Shown: one piece after another, positions 7,942 to 15,515 of the stretch
Layout: the number at the start of each line of letters is the position of its first letter
Position numbering within the stretch: the first letter of the stretch is position 1
From: Coraliomargarita_B sp046540835
Lineage (GTDB): Bacteria > Verrucomicrobiota > Verrucomicrobiia > Opitutales > Coraliomargaritaceae
Assembly (NCBI GenBank): GCA_046540835.1
Contig: JBKHEL010000005.1
Coordinates: 1-48,213 of the forward strand
DNA: 48,213 nt
Reading direction: 5' to 3'
The notes under the pieces: model-generated
Told to the model about the DNA's origin: nothing
Database searches by the model: none
Seen by the model: only the letters and a program-made list of their open reading frames with translations
Position numbers and translations under genes: made by a program

Positions 7942-8511
7942 TTAGCTGCCCGGTTTGGTTGCGGGGAGCTGCGCGAGTTCCGGTGGGAGTTCGTCGGCCC
8001 GGTAAGTTGGGAAACTGAGTTCGGCGAGGCTGTGGTGGGGGATGTCAAAGGAGGTCGCACCGTTGCTGCGGTCGACGATGACGCCGACGGCCACCGGCTC
8101 GGCCCCATGCTGGCGGCATTTGTTGATCGCCTCAACGACGCGGCCGCCGCGGGTGATCACGTCTTCGATGATCAACACTTTTTCGCCCGGTTCGAATTTG
8201 AAATTGCGCCGGAGTTCCAGCTGGTCATCGACTTTTTCGAGGAAGAGGAAGCGCAGTCCGAGCTGGCGGGCCACTTCCTGCCCGATAACGAGGCCGCCCA
8301 TGGCCGGGCCGACGACTGTGGTGGCCCCGTAGCTGCGGAGCATTGGCAGCATGATTTCCGCGAGGCGAGTGACTTTGTCCATATACTGGCAGACCTGGGC
8401 ACATTGGAAAAAATGTGCGCTGTGCAGCCCCGAGCGGAGGACAAAGTGGCCCTCCAGGAGGGCACCACTGTCGCGAAAGATTTGAATGACTTCGTCGTTT
8501 TTTTCAGACAT
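7942..8511 (-). CDS. pyrE: orotate phosphoribosyltransferase
   Basis: 189 aa from the ATG at 8511 (MSEKNDEVIQIFRDSGALLE). It catalyses orotate + PRPP to orotidine 5'-monophosphate in pyrimidine synthesis in the cytoplasm. HFVLRSGLHSAHFFQCAQV is the substrate-binding N-terminal hood. VVGPAMGGLVIGQEVAR follows, and VLIIEDVITRGGRVVEAI is the PRPP-binding signature with two acidic residues after hydrophobic strand residues. The length is normal. The gene is divergent from the lptF/G gene: 92 bp separate the two starts and must contain both promoters. A start at 8532 (MHAKLHP) is possible but adds residues unlike the family. Confidence 0.93.
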   Translation of the reverse strand: MSEKNDEVIQIFRDSGALLEGHFVLRSGLHSAHFFQCAQVCQYMDKVTRLAEIMLPMLRSYGATTVVGPAMGGLVIGQEVARQLGLRFLFLEKVDDQLELRRNFKFEPGEKVLIIEDVITRGGRVVEAINKCRQHGAEPVAVGVIVDRSNGATSFDIPHHSLAELSFPTYRADELPPELAQLPATKPGS

Positions 8512-8603
8512 GGGGTGGAGCTTGGCGTGCAAAAGTTAAACTGTGAAGCGAGAAGTTATCTTGTGATTTTCGCAGGAGGGCACCTAATTAGGAGCTGTCC
8601 CGT

Positions 8604-9749
8604 ATGCTACGTTTGCTCCACCGCCATATTTTGAAGGAAATCCTGGTCGCCACTTTTTTGGCGCTCGGGCTCTTCGTCTTCGTCCTGTTGATGGGAAATG
8701 CGATCCGGGACATCGCGGAACTGGTTGCGGCGGGCAAGCTGGGGCCAGTCGTCTTTTTGAAGTTGATCGGGCTGCTGGTCCCCTACGTGGGTGCCTATGC
8801 GCTACCGCTGGGCATGTTGACCGGCACGCTGATTGCGTTGGGGCGCTTGTCCTCGCAGCGGGAATTGACTGCGATGAAAGCGGCGGGAGTGAGTCTCTAT
8901 CAGGTCGCGGCACCGGTTTTTTTGATCGCATTTGCCGGGATGGTTGTGGGGGTGCTCGTGAATCTCCACTTTGCCCCGCAGTCCCGTCTGGCTTACAAAA
9001 ATCTCCTGGCCAACGCGGTCACCGAGAATCCGGTCAGTTTTATCGAGGAGAAGCGCTTCATCGACGAGTTTCCCGGATATGTCCTCTACATGGGTGAGCG
9101 CGAGGGGCAAACGATGAAGGATTTCTGGATCTGGGAGCTCGACGAGGAGAGGCGGGTGAAGCTCTTTTTGCGGGCCGCCGAGGGCGGTTTGAGCTTTGAC
9201 GAGTCGGAAAACCGACTTGTTTTGACCCTCAGGGACGGCACAGCGGAGCAGCGCAGTGAAGTCGACCCGGAAGCGCTCGGCACCGAGCCGATGCGATCGC
9301 TCTTTTTTGGCGAATTACCCCTTGCGCTGCCGCTTGATCAGTTGTTTGGCGAGAAGGGCGGACGCCGCGCCAAAACCAAGGAACTGACCTTTGCCCAGCT
9401 GATGGAGCGCCGTCAGGCCGCTTTGCAAAGGGAAAAGCAGAAGGGCGGGGGGATGAGCGCCGAGCGCCTCGAGTTGCAGATGCATGTGCAAAAAAACTTT
9501 GCGATGGCGTTCTCGGTCTTTTCGCTGGCGGTGTTTGGGGTGCCACTGGCGATTCAGGTCGGGCGAAAAGAGACTTACGCAAATCTGGGGATCGCGCTGG
9601 CCATTGCGATGACGTATTACTTTCTCATGATCATGGTCAGCTGGCTGGAGCGGATGCCGGCACTCCGGCCGGATCTGTTGATCTGGCTGCCGAACTTGCT
9701 GTTTCAGACGATCGGGTTTTGGCTGCTTTTTCGAACGGGCCGCCACTAG
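8604..9749 (+). CDS. LptF/LptG family permease (lipopolysaccharide export)
   Basis: 381-aa inner-membrane permease of the YjgP/YjgQ family. With LptB and its paralogue it forms the ABC transporter that extracts LPS and pushes it along the Lpt bridge. It opens MLRLLHRHILKEILVATFLA with three N-terminal helices (about residues 10-30, 55-75, 100-125). A periplasmic beta-jellyroll of about 150 residues follows (YVLYMGEREGQTMKDFWIWE), then three C-terminal helices ending FQTIGFWLLFRTGRH. AGGAGCT lies about 9 nt before the ATG, a good Shine-Dalgarno. LptF and LptG cannot be separated by eye. No lptG partner is adjacent, so the second permease must be elsewhere. Confidence 0.88.
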   Translation: MLRLLHRHILKEILVATFLALGLFVFVLLMGNAIRDIAELVAAGKLGPVVFLKLIGLLVPYVGAYALPLGMLTGTLIALGRLSSQRELTAMKAAGVSLYQVAAPVFLIAFAGMVVGVLVNLHFAPQSRLAYKNLLANAVTENPVSFIEEKRFIDEFPGYVLYMGEREGQTMKDFWIWELDEERRVKLFLRAAEGGLSFDESENRLVLTLRDGTAEQRSEVDPEALGTEPMRSLFFGELPLALPLDQLFGEKGGRRAKTKELTFAQLMERRQAALQREKQKGGGMSAERLELQMHVQKNFAMAFSVFSLAVFGVPLAIQVGRKETYANLGIALAIAMTYYFLMIMVSWLERMPALRPDLLIWLPNLLFQTIGFWLLFRTGRH

Positions 9750-9804
9750 GTGAAGAAGAATCAGTGTTTTGATGTCGAATACCTGTAGCGATGGCCCATC
9801 AGCA

Positions 9805-9830
9805 CCGTCTCCCCGTGAGACGGGGCGGTT
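9805..9830 (+). terminator. hairpin after lptF/G gene, weak terminator
   Basis: CCGTCTC (9805-9811) pairs perfectly with GAGACGG (9817-9823) across a CCCGT loop, followed by GGGCGGTTTGG. It sits 56 bp after the permease stop. The stem is strong, but the T tract is only three bases, so termination is uncertain; the hairpin could also shape the leader of pabB. Confidence 0.4.
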
Positions 9831-9872
9831 TGGTCGACCCGGCTCGCGATGGATCGCAACGGCCCCGTTTTT

Positions 9873-9890
9873 CAGGAGAAATACGAAGTG
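9873..9890 (+). promoter_or_regulatory. Shine-Dalgarno deciding a GTG start for pabB
   Basis: CAGGAGA at 9873-9879 lies 8 nt before GTG at 9888. The upstream ATG at 9849 has no Shine-Dalgarno, and its extra 13 residues (MDRNGPVFQEKYE) include a translation of the ribosome-binding site itself, so the GTG is preferred. Confidence 0.65.
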
Positions 9891-11198
9891 AAGACACTTG
9901 AAATCGAAAACCCGCCGCTGGTCGACGTTCTGGTCGAGGCGTTTGGCCGGCAGGCGCAGCCGTTTATTCTGGACAGTGCGCAGTCGCGTTACGGTTTGGG
10001 CGAATGGAGTTTTTTCGGAGCCGGGCCCTTTGAGGTCTTGAGGGGTGTGGATCTGGCAGAGGTTCGGCGGAGGCTGAAAGGCTATCCGGTGGCGGGGCAC
10101 CCGTGGATTCCTTTCTGCGGCGGGGCCGTGGGCTACATCAGTTACGATTACGGGAGGCGGCTGGAGACGCTTCCCGATCTGGCTGTGGATGACCGCGAAG
10201 TGAGTGACCTCTACTTCGCGCTCTATGATGGCGTAGCGGCATGGCATCAGCCGACCGGGCGGCTGTTTCTAACCGCTTGCGGCTTGAGTGAGGCACCGGA
10301 TGTGACGATTGACCGGATGCGCACCTGGTTGGATCATCCGGTGCCCGGGCCCGACCCCGGGGTGCCCCCCGGTTTGGGGCCGTGGGAATGGAACATGAGC
10401 GAGCAGGCCTTCTGCGACGCGGTGGAGCGCATACGCGAATATATCGCGCAGGGTGATGTTTATCAGGTCAATCTTTCGCACCGGGCGCGCTGTTCGTTCG
10501 AGGGGGATCGACTTGCTCTGTTCCAGGCGCTCCGGCAGGGGAATCCGGCCCCTTATGGCGCATTCATTGTGGCCGATGATCTGACCTTTCTGTCGACTTC
10601 GCCGGAACAGTTTATGCGCAAGCGCGGAAGCGAGTTGGAGACCCGGCCGATCAAGGGGACGCGCCCCCGTGGCGTAGATCCGCATACCGACCAGATTAAT
10701 GCGGCGACCCTGAGAAGCTCCGAAAAAGACCGTGCGGAACTGCTGATGATCGTGGACCTCGAGCGCAACGATTTCGGGCGGGTTGCCGAGTATGGAAGCG
10801 TTCGGGTTGAGGACCTGTATCAGCTTGAGCACTATGCCAGTGTGATCCATCAAACCGCACGGGTTCAGGCGCACCTGCGTCCGGGCTGCGATTTATACGA
10901 TGCCTTGGGTGCAGCCTTTCCCGGTGGTTCCATAACCGGGGCACCGAAGGTCCGGGCGATGGAGATCATCGAAGAACTGGAGCCGACCCGGCGGGGTGTT
11001 TATTGTGGATCGGTCGGGTATATCGGCTTCGACGGGGACGCCGAGTTCAATATTGCCATCCGCAGCCTGCACTTGAAGGACGGCTGGCTCGACTACCAGG
11101 TCGGCAGCGGCGTCGTCTGGGACTCTGATCCTCAGCGGGAATATCAGGAAACACTCGATAAAGCACGGGCGATCCGTGAAACTCTGGATGTATTATGA
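9888..11198 (+). CDS. pabB: aminodeoxychorismate synthase component I
   Basis: 436 aa from the GTG at 9888. It converts chorismate and ammonia into 4-amino-4-deoxychorismate for folate synthesis. The chorismate-binding domain is in the C-terminal two thirds: IREYIAQGDVYQVNLSHR, FLSTSPEQFMRK, ETRPIKGTRPRG, LLMIVDLERNDFGRV, FPGGSITGAPKVRAMEII, and the final GSGVVWDSDPQREYQET. The Lys in PIKGT is the diagnostic PabB residue that attacks chorismate; TrpE has Ala there (PIAGT). Together with the pabC gene overlapping by ATGA, this makes PabB rather than anthranilate synthase the right call. No glutaminase partner (PabA/TrpG) is present here, so it must be shared from elsewhere. Confidence 0.92.
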   Translation: MKTLEIENPPLVDVLVEAFGRQAQPFILDSAQSRYGLGEWSFFGAGPFEVLRGVDLAEVRRRLKGYPVAGHPWIPFCGGAVGYISYDYGRRLETLPDLAVDDREVSDLYFALYDGVAAWHQPTGRLFLTACGLSEAPDVTIDRMRTWLDHPVPGPDPGVPPGLGPWEWNMSEQAFCDAVERIREYIAQGDVYQVNLSHRARCSFEGDRLALFQALRQGNPAPYGAFIVADDLTFLSTSPEQFMRKRGSELETRPIKGTRPRGVDPHTDQINAATLRSSEKDRAELLMIVDLERNDFGRVAEYGSVRVEDLYQLEHYASVIHQTARVQAHLRPGCDLYDALGAAFPGGSITGAPKVRAMEIIEELEPTRRGVYCGSVGYIGFDGDAEFNIAIRSLHLKDGWLDYQVGSGVVWDSDPQREYQETLDKARAIRETLDVL

Positions 11199-12007
11199 CT
11201 CGTGTTGAAATCATTCGACCCGGAGAGACCGTCGCGCTGGATCCGGCTGAGGCGGCCTTTGCGCATGGCTATGGGCTCTTTGAGACGATGCGCATCGAAG
11301 CCTCGAAACTATACTTTTGGGAAGCCCACTGGCGCAGGCTCTCCGCCTCTTCGCGGGCGCTCGATATTTCCCTGGATATTGATGAGGACAGCGTCCTTTC
11401 GGCGATCCGGCAACTGGTAGCAGATGCGGACCCCGCCGGGTGTCACACACTCAAGCTCTCGGTTTTGAAGGCGGGTGCCGCCGCACGTATCCTGGTTTAT
11501 TTGCGGCCCATCATGAACCGCCCTGATTCGGTCGGTTTGCTTCTTGATGATGTCAGCCGCATCAATGAGCGGACCCTTTCTGCCGGGCATAAGACGCATA
11601 ATTACATGGAGAACCGGCTTCTGATGGAGCGGGCAAAGGGTGCCGGGTGTTACGATGTGCTGCGCCTGAACTCCTGCGGTCATATCGCGGAAGGAGCGAT
11701 TTCGAACCTGTTTTGGGAAACGGACGGGCGGCTGTATACGCCAGCGGAGGAGACCGGTTTGCTCCCCGGCGTGATTCGCTCAGTCCTGATCGATGCGCTG
11801 GATGTCCGTGAGGGATTATTCGGGCGAAGCGATCTGTTGTGTGCTGATGCGATTTATCTGACGAATAGCAGTTTGGGTGTGAAACGAGTGGAATGGGTTC
11901 TGGAAAAGGGGCGGAAAATTTCTTTCAGCGAGGGGTCCGCCATGCTATACGGCCAACTCGTTTCTACGCTGGAGCAGGCCGCTCAGGCGGGGGTCAAGCG
12001 TCTTTGA
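11195..12007 (+). CDS. pabC: 4-amino-4-deoxychorismate lyase (class IV PLP aminotransferase fold)
   Basis: 270-aa PLP enzyme of the BCAT/D-amino-acid transaminase fold. PabC splits aminodeoxychorismate into 4-aminobenzoate and pyruvate. Visible features: AFAHGYGLFETMRIE (about residues 21-35, dimer and substrate loop), Lys133 in GHKTHNYMENRL (Schiff-base lysine), the Glu of HIAEGAISNLFW (about 175, PLP pyridine contact), ETGLLPGVIRSVLID (about 195, phosphate-binding region) and AIYLTNSSLGVKRV near the C-terminus. The ATG overlaps the pabB stop in ATGA, so translation is coupled. The family also holds branched-chain and D-amino-acid aminotransferases; the pairing with pabB is what makes the lyase role likely. 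Confidence 0.85.
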   Translation: MTRVEIIRPGETVALDPAEAAFAHGYGLFETMRIEASKLYFWEAHWRRLSASSRALDISLDIDEDSVLSAIRQLVADADPAGCHTLKLSVLKAGAAARILVYLRPIMNRPDSVGLLLDDVSRINERTLSAGHKTHNYMENRLLMERAKGAGCYDVLRLNSCGHIAEGAISNLFWETDGRLYTPAEETGLLPGVIRSVLIDALDVREGLFGRSDLLCADAIYLTNSSLGVKRVEWVLEKGRKISFSEGSAMLYGQLVSTLEQAAQAGVKRL

Positions 12008-12045
12008 TCCGCTGAATGTTTTGCGAAAAAACACTTTACAGCTTG

Positions 12046-12064
12046 AAGACTTTGTGTCTTTTTC
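12046..12064 (+). terminator. short hairpin with T tract after pabC
   Basis: AAGAC (12046-12050), loop TTTGT, GTCTT (12056-12060), then TTTCC. Only five base pairs and AT-rich, but positioned 38 bp after the pabC stop and before the small ribosomal peptide gene. Weak call. Confidence 0.3.
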
Positions 12065-12098
12065 CGCCTCTTCTCTATTTTCCAAGCCACAAATATCT

Positions 12099-12194
12099 AT
12101 GGGTAACCTGAAAAAGAAACGCCGTCTGAAGATGAATAAGCACAAGCGCCGCAAGCGCTTGAAGTCGAACCGGCACAAGAAGCGGACCTGGTAG
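12099..12194 (+). CDS. AURKAIP1/COX24-domain small basic protein (mS38/bS22-like ribosomal peptide)
   Basis: A 31-aa frame from the ATG at 12099 to TAG: begins MGNLKKKRRLKMNKHKRRK and ends SNRHKKRTW. Nineteen of 31 residues are Lys, Arg or His. The core KKRRLKMNKHKRRKRLK matches the COX24_C/AURKAIP1 domain of mitochondrial ribosomal protein mS38, which in several bacterial phyla exists as this short free-standing peptide bound near the decoding centre of the small subunit. The region is otherwise open only on the wrong strand, and the composition matches no neighbour. There is no strong Shine-Dalgarno before the ATG. It stands alone after pabC, so it probably has its own promoter in the 90 bp upstream. 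The family call rests on my recognition of the motif. Confidence 0.85.
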   Translation: MGNLKKKRRLKMNKHKRRKRLKSNRHKKRTW

Positions 12195-12648
12195 GGTCGG
12201 CCTGTCCGGGGCTGTCCGGGCGGTTCCCCGCATCTGTGGTCACGATCTCAAACTCTGCGTTTTGTTGATCCTAAAATGATGAGTTGAACCGTTGATGGAC
12301 GTGAATAAGCGTGAATTGCCCTGTATCGCCGCCTCGCTTCGAATCCAGGTTCTGATCGATCTGTTAATCGGTTCCCCCTCAATCGGCCCTCTGGCCAGGA
12401 TGGTTTCATTCCCTTAGCCGAAAAGGACGAACCAAGCTGATTGATTCAAGTCGGGTGCGTCAAGGCCGCCCGTGAAATCGGCGGGCTTTTACGCTTGCCC
12501 ATTTTCGATTGCACACCACAACAGGTGACATCGCAGGCTTGCCGAACTCAACCCTGACAACACCAACCCGGCCCCGGCCCATTTCAGCCCTTTTAATTTT
12601 TGCCCCAAAGAGACGAACCGGAGCCACCGGTTCTGGATCCCCTGACGT
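12195..12648 (+). other. 454-bp intergenic region / possible leader of the pilM operon
   Basis: No credible gene: the only long frame (12509-12769) runs into pilM in another frame and looks non-coding. It holds two close direct repeats of TGTCCGGG (about 12204-12222). A GC-rich hairpin, GCCCG (about 12468) with CGGGC at 12482-12486, is followed by TTTT. The stretch also lacks any clear Shine-Dalgarno before the pilM ATG. I see no match to a riboswitch class I know. The most economical reading is an end of transcription for the upstream small gene plus a promoter and leader for the five-gene pil cluster. Confidence 0.5.
12468..12490 (+). terminator. possible rho-independent terminator upstream of pilM
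   Basis: GCCCG near 12468-12472, a 9-nt loop, CGGGC at 12482-12486, then TTTT. Five GC pairs and a short T run; plausible but unproven. It would separate the small ribosomal peptide gene from the pil operon. Confidence 0.3.
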
Positions 12649-13698
12649 ATGTTCAAATCGAAAACCAAAGGCCTCTATGTGGAGTTTTCGGAGTTTTCCG
12701 TTCTTGCAGCGCGAACGTCCGGCTACAAACTGCCGATCACGGTTGAGGAGCTGGCTGAATTTGATCTGAAAGCAGACCAGAGCCCGGAGGACTTAAAGAG
12801 TTTTTTTGAAGATCTCGTTGATTTCGGCGGTTCCCCTTACTTCGTTTCCAGATGTGGCGTTTATCCGGAGGGGCGCTACGTTCGCTTCTATGAGGCCGAA
12901 TCTCCGGCCAAAATAAAGAGCGAAGAGTTTTTGGCAGAGGTCTTGAGAGAGGAATTCAAAGTCGATCCGAAAGAACATGACGTCTCGCTCCTCGACCCGA
13001 AAGACGGGTCCGACCTCGATCTGGAAAAGACGAAGTCGAAACGGGTGCTCTTTTGTGGTGCGCCCGAAGCCTCTTTTGCCCTGGAGCAGGAGCGTTTGCT
13101 CGAAGCCGGTATTTATCCCGAGCGCATGGAACTCTCTTCAGTGACAACGATTGGAGGCGTCAGCGACTACACCCGCTTTAATCAGATCAAAACCCCGGTC
13201 CTCTATCTGGAAGTCACTTCTGTATCGGCCAATATCTCTGTGCTGAACTCCGGGCAAGTCGAGGTCGCGCGGACGATTCCCTTCGGGCTGGACAGCATTT
13301 ATCCCTTGCTCCAGCGCGAACTCGGCCTGAAAGATGAGCAATCCGCGCGGAAATTGTTTTTTTCCAATACCTTTGATTTCGCTGAGATGGGGCCGAAGCT
13401 GCTTCGCCGCCTGATCAAGGAGGTGCAGGCGACTTCCGGGCTCTATGAGGTTCAAAAGGGGCAAACGATCGGCTATATTTTCCTTGGTGTTTTGCCGAAG
13501 AACCTGAGCTGGATCACGCGGACAATTTCCGAGGTATTGGGGGCCGAAATCCTCAATCCTGGCCTGAATGCCTGGTTGGAAAGCCTGCAGATCGAGCTTG
13601 GGGATGATGTGGAAGTTTCAAATCTCGGCAATCGCTGGATGGGGCTTTTTAGCCTGATGGGTGAATTCCATTTGAGGGAGGAAGTCGAAAGTGAGTAA
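12649..13698 (+). CDS. PilM-like actin-fold protein
   Basis: 349-aa cytoplasmic protein. Its middle and C-terminal parts follow the PilM/GspL actin-like pattern: VLFCGAPEASFALEQERLLEAG, then YPERMELSSVTTIGGV, TPVLYLEVTSVSANISVLNSG (second beta sheet), VARTIPFGLDSIYPLLQRELGL and YIFLGVLPKNLSWITRTISE. PilM binds the N-terminal tail of PilN and couples the cytoplasmic side of a type IV pilus or type II secretion machine to the inner membrane. It is first of five same-strand genes ending in a secretin. It overlaps the next gene by 8 bp. Divergent from proteobacterial PilM; similar in arrangement to the Akkermansia Amuc_1098-1102 cluster. Confidence 0.7.
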   Translation: MFKSKTKGLYVEFSEFSVLAARTSGYKLPITVEELAEFDLKADQSPEDLKSFFEDLVDFGGSPYFVSRCGVYPEGRYVRFYEAESPAKIKSEEFLAEVLREEFKVDPKEHDVSLLDPKDGSDLDLEKTKSKRVLFCGAPEASFALEQERLLEAGIYPERMELSSVTTIGGVSDYTRFNQIKTPVLYLEVTSVSANISVLNSGQVEVARTIPFGLDSIYPLLQRELGLKDEQSARKLFFSNTFDFAEMGPKLLRRLIKEVQATSGLYEVQKGQTIGYIFLGVLPKNLSWITRTISEVLGAEILNPGLNAWLESLQIELGDDVEVSNLGNRWMGLFSLMGEFHLREEVESE

Positions 13699-14317
13699 AA
13701 GTTCGAAAAGCATCCAGCCCTATTGGCGCCCGAATTTTGTGAATCCGGGGAAGCTCCCGGATATTAAGGTCATTCGGACGAATTTCATCATCAATTTTTT
13801 CGCCATCGCTTTTTTCGTGACGGCTGGCGTTTTGCTTGTGCAGCGGGAATACCGGGTTCGGGCTATTGAGGATACGATCGTGCAGCTCGAGCAGCAAGTC
13901 AAAGAAGCAGAGGGAGAAAACAGATCTCTGCTGAAATTGAGCAGAGAGTTTGTGCAGGCCGGGAAACGGGTGGCTGAGGTGGAGTTGTTTTATCTCGCGC
14001 CGTTTACCGCACCGGAATTTCTGGCCGAGCTGGCCGCTTTTCGGCCCGAGAGCACGATCCTTAAAAGCATCTCGTTCCAGGAGTCTTCTCCGGGGAAAGC
14101 GAAAAACAAGAATGCTTTGTCCTACGCGATCCAGCTCAGTGGAGAGGTCAACGACCTCAGGGACCTGGATCTATTCAAGGGACAGCTCGCCGAATGGGAT
14201 TTTCTCCGCTTGGAGGACTATGAGCTCTCCGTCAGTGAGTCAATGGAAGGGCGCAATGAGGCGACCGGAACTTTCCCCTACACGTTAAACATTTCCCTAC
14301 AGCCTCTGGCGAAGTAG
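13691..14317 (+). CDS. PilN-like inner-membrane assembly protein
   Basis: 208 aa with a short cytoplasmic tail (about residues 1-27, proline-rich YWRPNFVNPGKLPD), one membrane helix (about 28-50, FIINFFAIAFFVTAGVLLV), a coiled coil (about 52-95, TIVQLEQQVKEAEGEN) and a ferredoxin-like periplasmic domain. This is the topology of PilN. The tail before the helix, where PilN carries its PilM-binding motif, is of the right length, but I do not see the classical INLLP sequence. The call rests on topology and on position between a PilM-like and a PilO-like gene rather than on motif identity. Start ATG or GTG at 13691, inside the end of the pilM-like gene, implying coupled translation. Confidence 0.65.
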   Translation: MSKSSKSIQPYWRPNFVNPGKLPDIKVIRTNFIINFFAIAFFVTAGVLLVQREYRVRAIEDTIVQLEQQVKEAEGENRSLLKLSREFVQAGKRVAEVELFYLAPFTAPEFLAELAAFRPESTILKSISFQESSPGKAKNKNALSYAIQLSGEVNDLRDLDLFKGQLAEWDFLRLEDYELSVSESMEGRNEATGTFPYTLNISLQPLAK

Positions 14318-14335
14318 GCTTTGACCAATTGTCCG

Positions 14336-14914
14336 ATGAATCCCGATTTTATTCTCGAAAAGCTAAAGACTTACCCGCTTGCGATCTGTTGTTTCACCAT
14401 CGGGTTCGTCTGTGTCGTCTTTCTCTATCTCCGGTCGGGAATTGTCGATGAACTTTCCGTGAAGGAAGTGGATCTGAATTCGGAGATTCGGGCAATTGAG
14501 GAGAATCTGAAGAATTCGAGAGACCTGGATCGGCACGTCAGCGAGATAGAGGCTTTGGTGGAGGAGATCGATACGCGGCTTTTCGATAAAGACGAACGCG
14601 CGGTGAATCTGAACTTTTTCTACGAGTTCGAGGAAAACCAGCGCATTTCCTACCAGTCGTTAAAACAGCAGCCTGGAGACAGCGAGATCTACAAAAAAGG
14701 CGGGGCCCGGCAGCTGAAGGAATTTTCGACGATGGTGTTTACGCTCTCGCTCCAAGCACCTTTCGAGAAGATTCTGCGCGTGATGCATGCGCTGGAAACG
14801 GCCCGTCCGCTCATCCGTGTCAGCTCCTTCGACATGCAGGGGGCGGATGGAGCTTCGAAACCGGACCTGGCGAATGTGACCATGCGCGTCATTATCCTTG
14901 CCGCAAATGAGTGA
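14336..14914 (+). CDS. PilO-like inner-membrane assembly protein
   Basis: 192 aa from the ATG at 14336 (MNPDFILEKLKTYP). A membrane helix (about residues 12-32, LAICCFTIGFVCVVFLYL) is followed by a long coiled coil (about 38-90) and an alpha/beta periplasmic domain with KEFSTMVFTLSLQAPFEKIL. That is the PilO layout: membrane anchor, coiled coil, ferredoxin-like fold. It would dimerise with the PilN-like protein. A TTG at 14321 preceded by GAAGTAGG is an alternative start adding five residues (MTNCP). The outer-membrane protein Amuc_1100 of Akkermansia sits in an equivalent cluster and has a comparable size class, but orthology cannot be settled by eye. Confidence 0.65.
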   Translation: MNPDFILEKLKTYPLAICCFTIGFVCVVFLYLRSGIVDELSVKEVDLNSEIRAIEENLKNSRDLDRHVSEIEALVEEIDTRLFDKDERAVNLNFFYEFEENQRISYQSLKQQPGDSEIYKKGGARQLKEFSTMVFTLSLQAPFEKILRVMHALETARPLIRVSSFDMQGADGASKPDLANVTMRVIILAANE

Positions 14915-14921
14915 GCCAACG

Positions 14922-15476
14922 ATGAAAACACGAGTTTTAACCCTGATCGCCGGTGTTCTTCCGGTCGTCCTTTTTGGCGTCAGCCCGGAGATCTCGCTGC
15001 GTAGTTCGAGCGACCTGATCATCAATACCGACCTGCGCGAAAAAGCTCTTGAGGTCGGGCGGCATGAAATTGCATCGGAGCGCCCCGAGTTTCTGGCGAC
15101 CATCGAGGATGTGAAATCTCCTTTTCTCCCGTATGGTTACGAAGCGGACGCGCCGGTTGATGAAACACCGGAAGCACCGCAGACCAGCTACTCGGACTCG
15201 GCCATCCTCGAAGCTGTCGCGAGCCGCTTTGCGAAGCAGGTGCGCGGGACGTTGAGCCGTGGAGGCGTCAGCTATCTACAGGTCGCAGGGGGCTCTTTGA
15301 TTCGCCCGGGGGCGACCTTCCCGGCGAGTATCCCGCAGATGAGCCAGCAAACTTTTGAAATCACGGTGGAGTCGATCACCGCAGAGGCTTACGTGCTCGC
15401 CCTCGGGGAGGCCCGTGTGCGTCTAACCTCCGATCGTTCAGAAACCGGCTCGGGACGCATCCAGTTTACCGACTAA
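14922..15476 (+). CDS. PilP-like periplasmic protein, function unproven
   Basis: 184 aa beginning MKTRVLTLIAGVLPVVLFGV, a signal peptide or membrane anchor. It contains VKSPFLPYG (about residue 58, resembling the DPF/SPF motif ahead of the PilP/GspC homology region). After an acidic, proline-rich linker comes a C-terminal beta-rich domain: SYLQVAGGSLIRPGATFPAS and TFEITVESITAEAYVLALGE. PilP and GspC link the inner-membrane PilN/PilO platform to the secretin, and this gene sits exactly between those partners. I recognise the arrangement, not a firm family match. The ATG at 14922 is preferred; frames starting at 14898 or 14907 would overlap the previous gene. Confidence 0.55.
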   Translation: MKTRVLTLIAGVLPVVLFGVSPEISLRSSSDLIINTDLREKALEVGRHEIASERPEFLATIEDVKSPFLPYGYEADAPVDETPEAPQTSYSDSAILEAVASRFAKQVRGTLSRGGVSYLQVAGGSLIRPGATFPASIPQMSQQTFEITVESITAEAYVLALGEARVRLTSDRSETGSGRIQFTD

Positions 15477-15515
15477 ATCGCATTGCCCAATAAAATGCCT
15501 CAAATCACTGAAATT

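Noticed and set aside
8032..8634. 200-aa frame antisense to pyrE running into the lptF/G start
   Set aside because: Asp/Glu-rich shadow of pyrE; would occupy the divergent promoter region.
12340..12360. GCTTCGAATCC, resembling a tRNA T-loop
   Set aside because: No acceptor stem, anticodon arm or D-loop around it.
12509..12769. Small plus-strand frame before pilM
   Set aside because: Overlaps the pilM start in another frame, Thr/Pro/Arg-rich, no Shine-Dalgarno and no motif.
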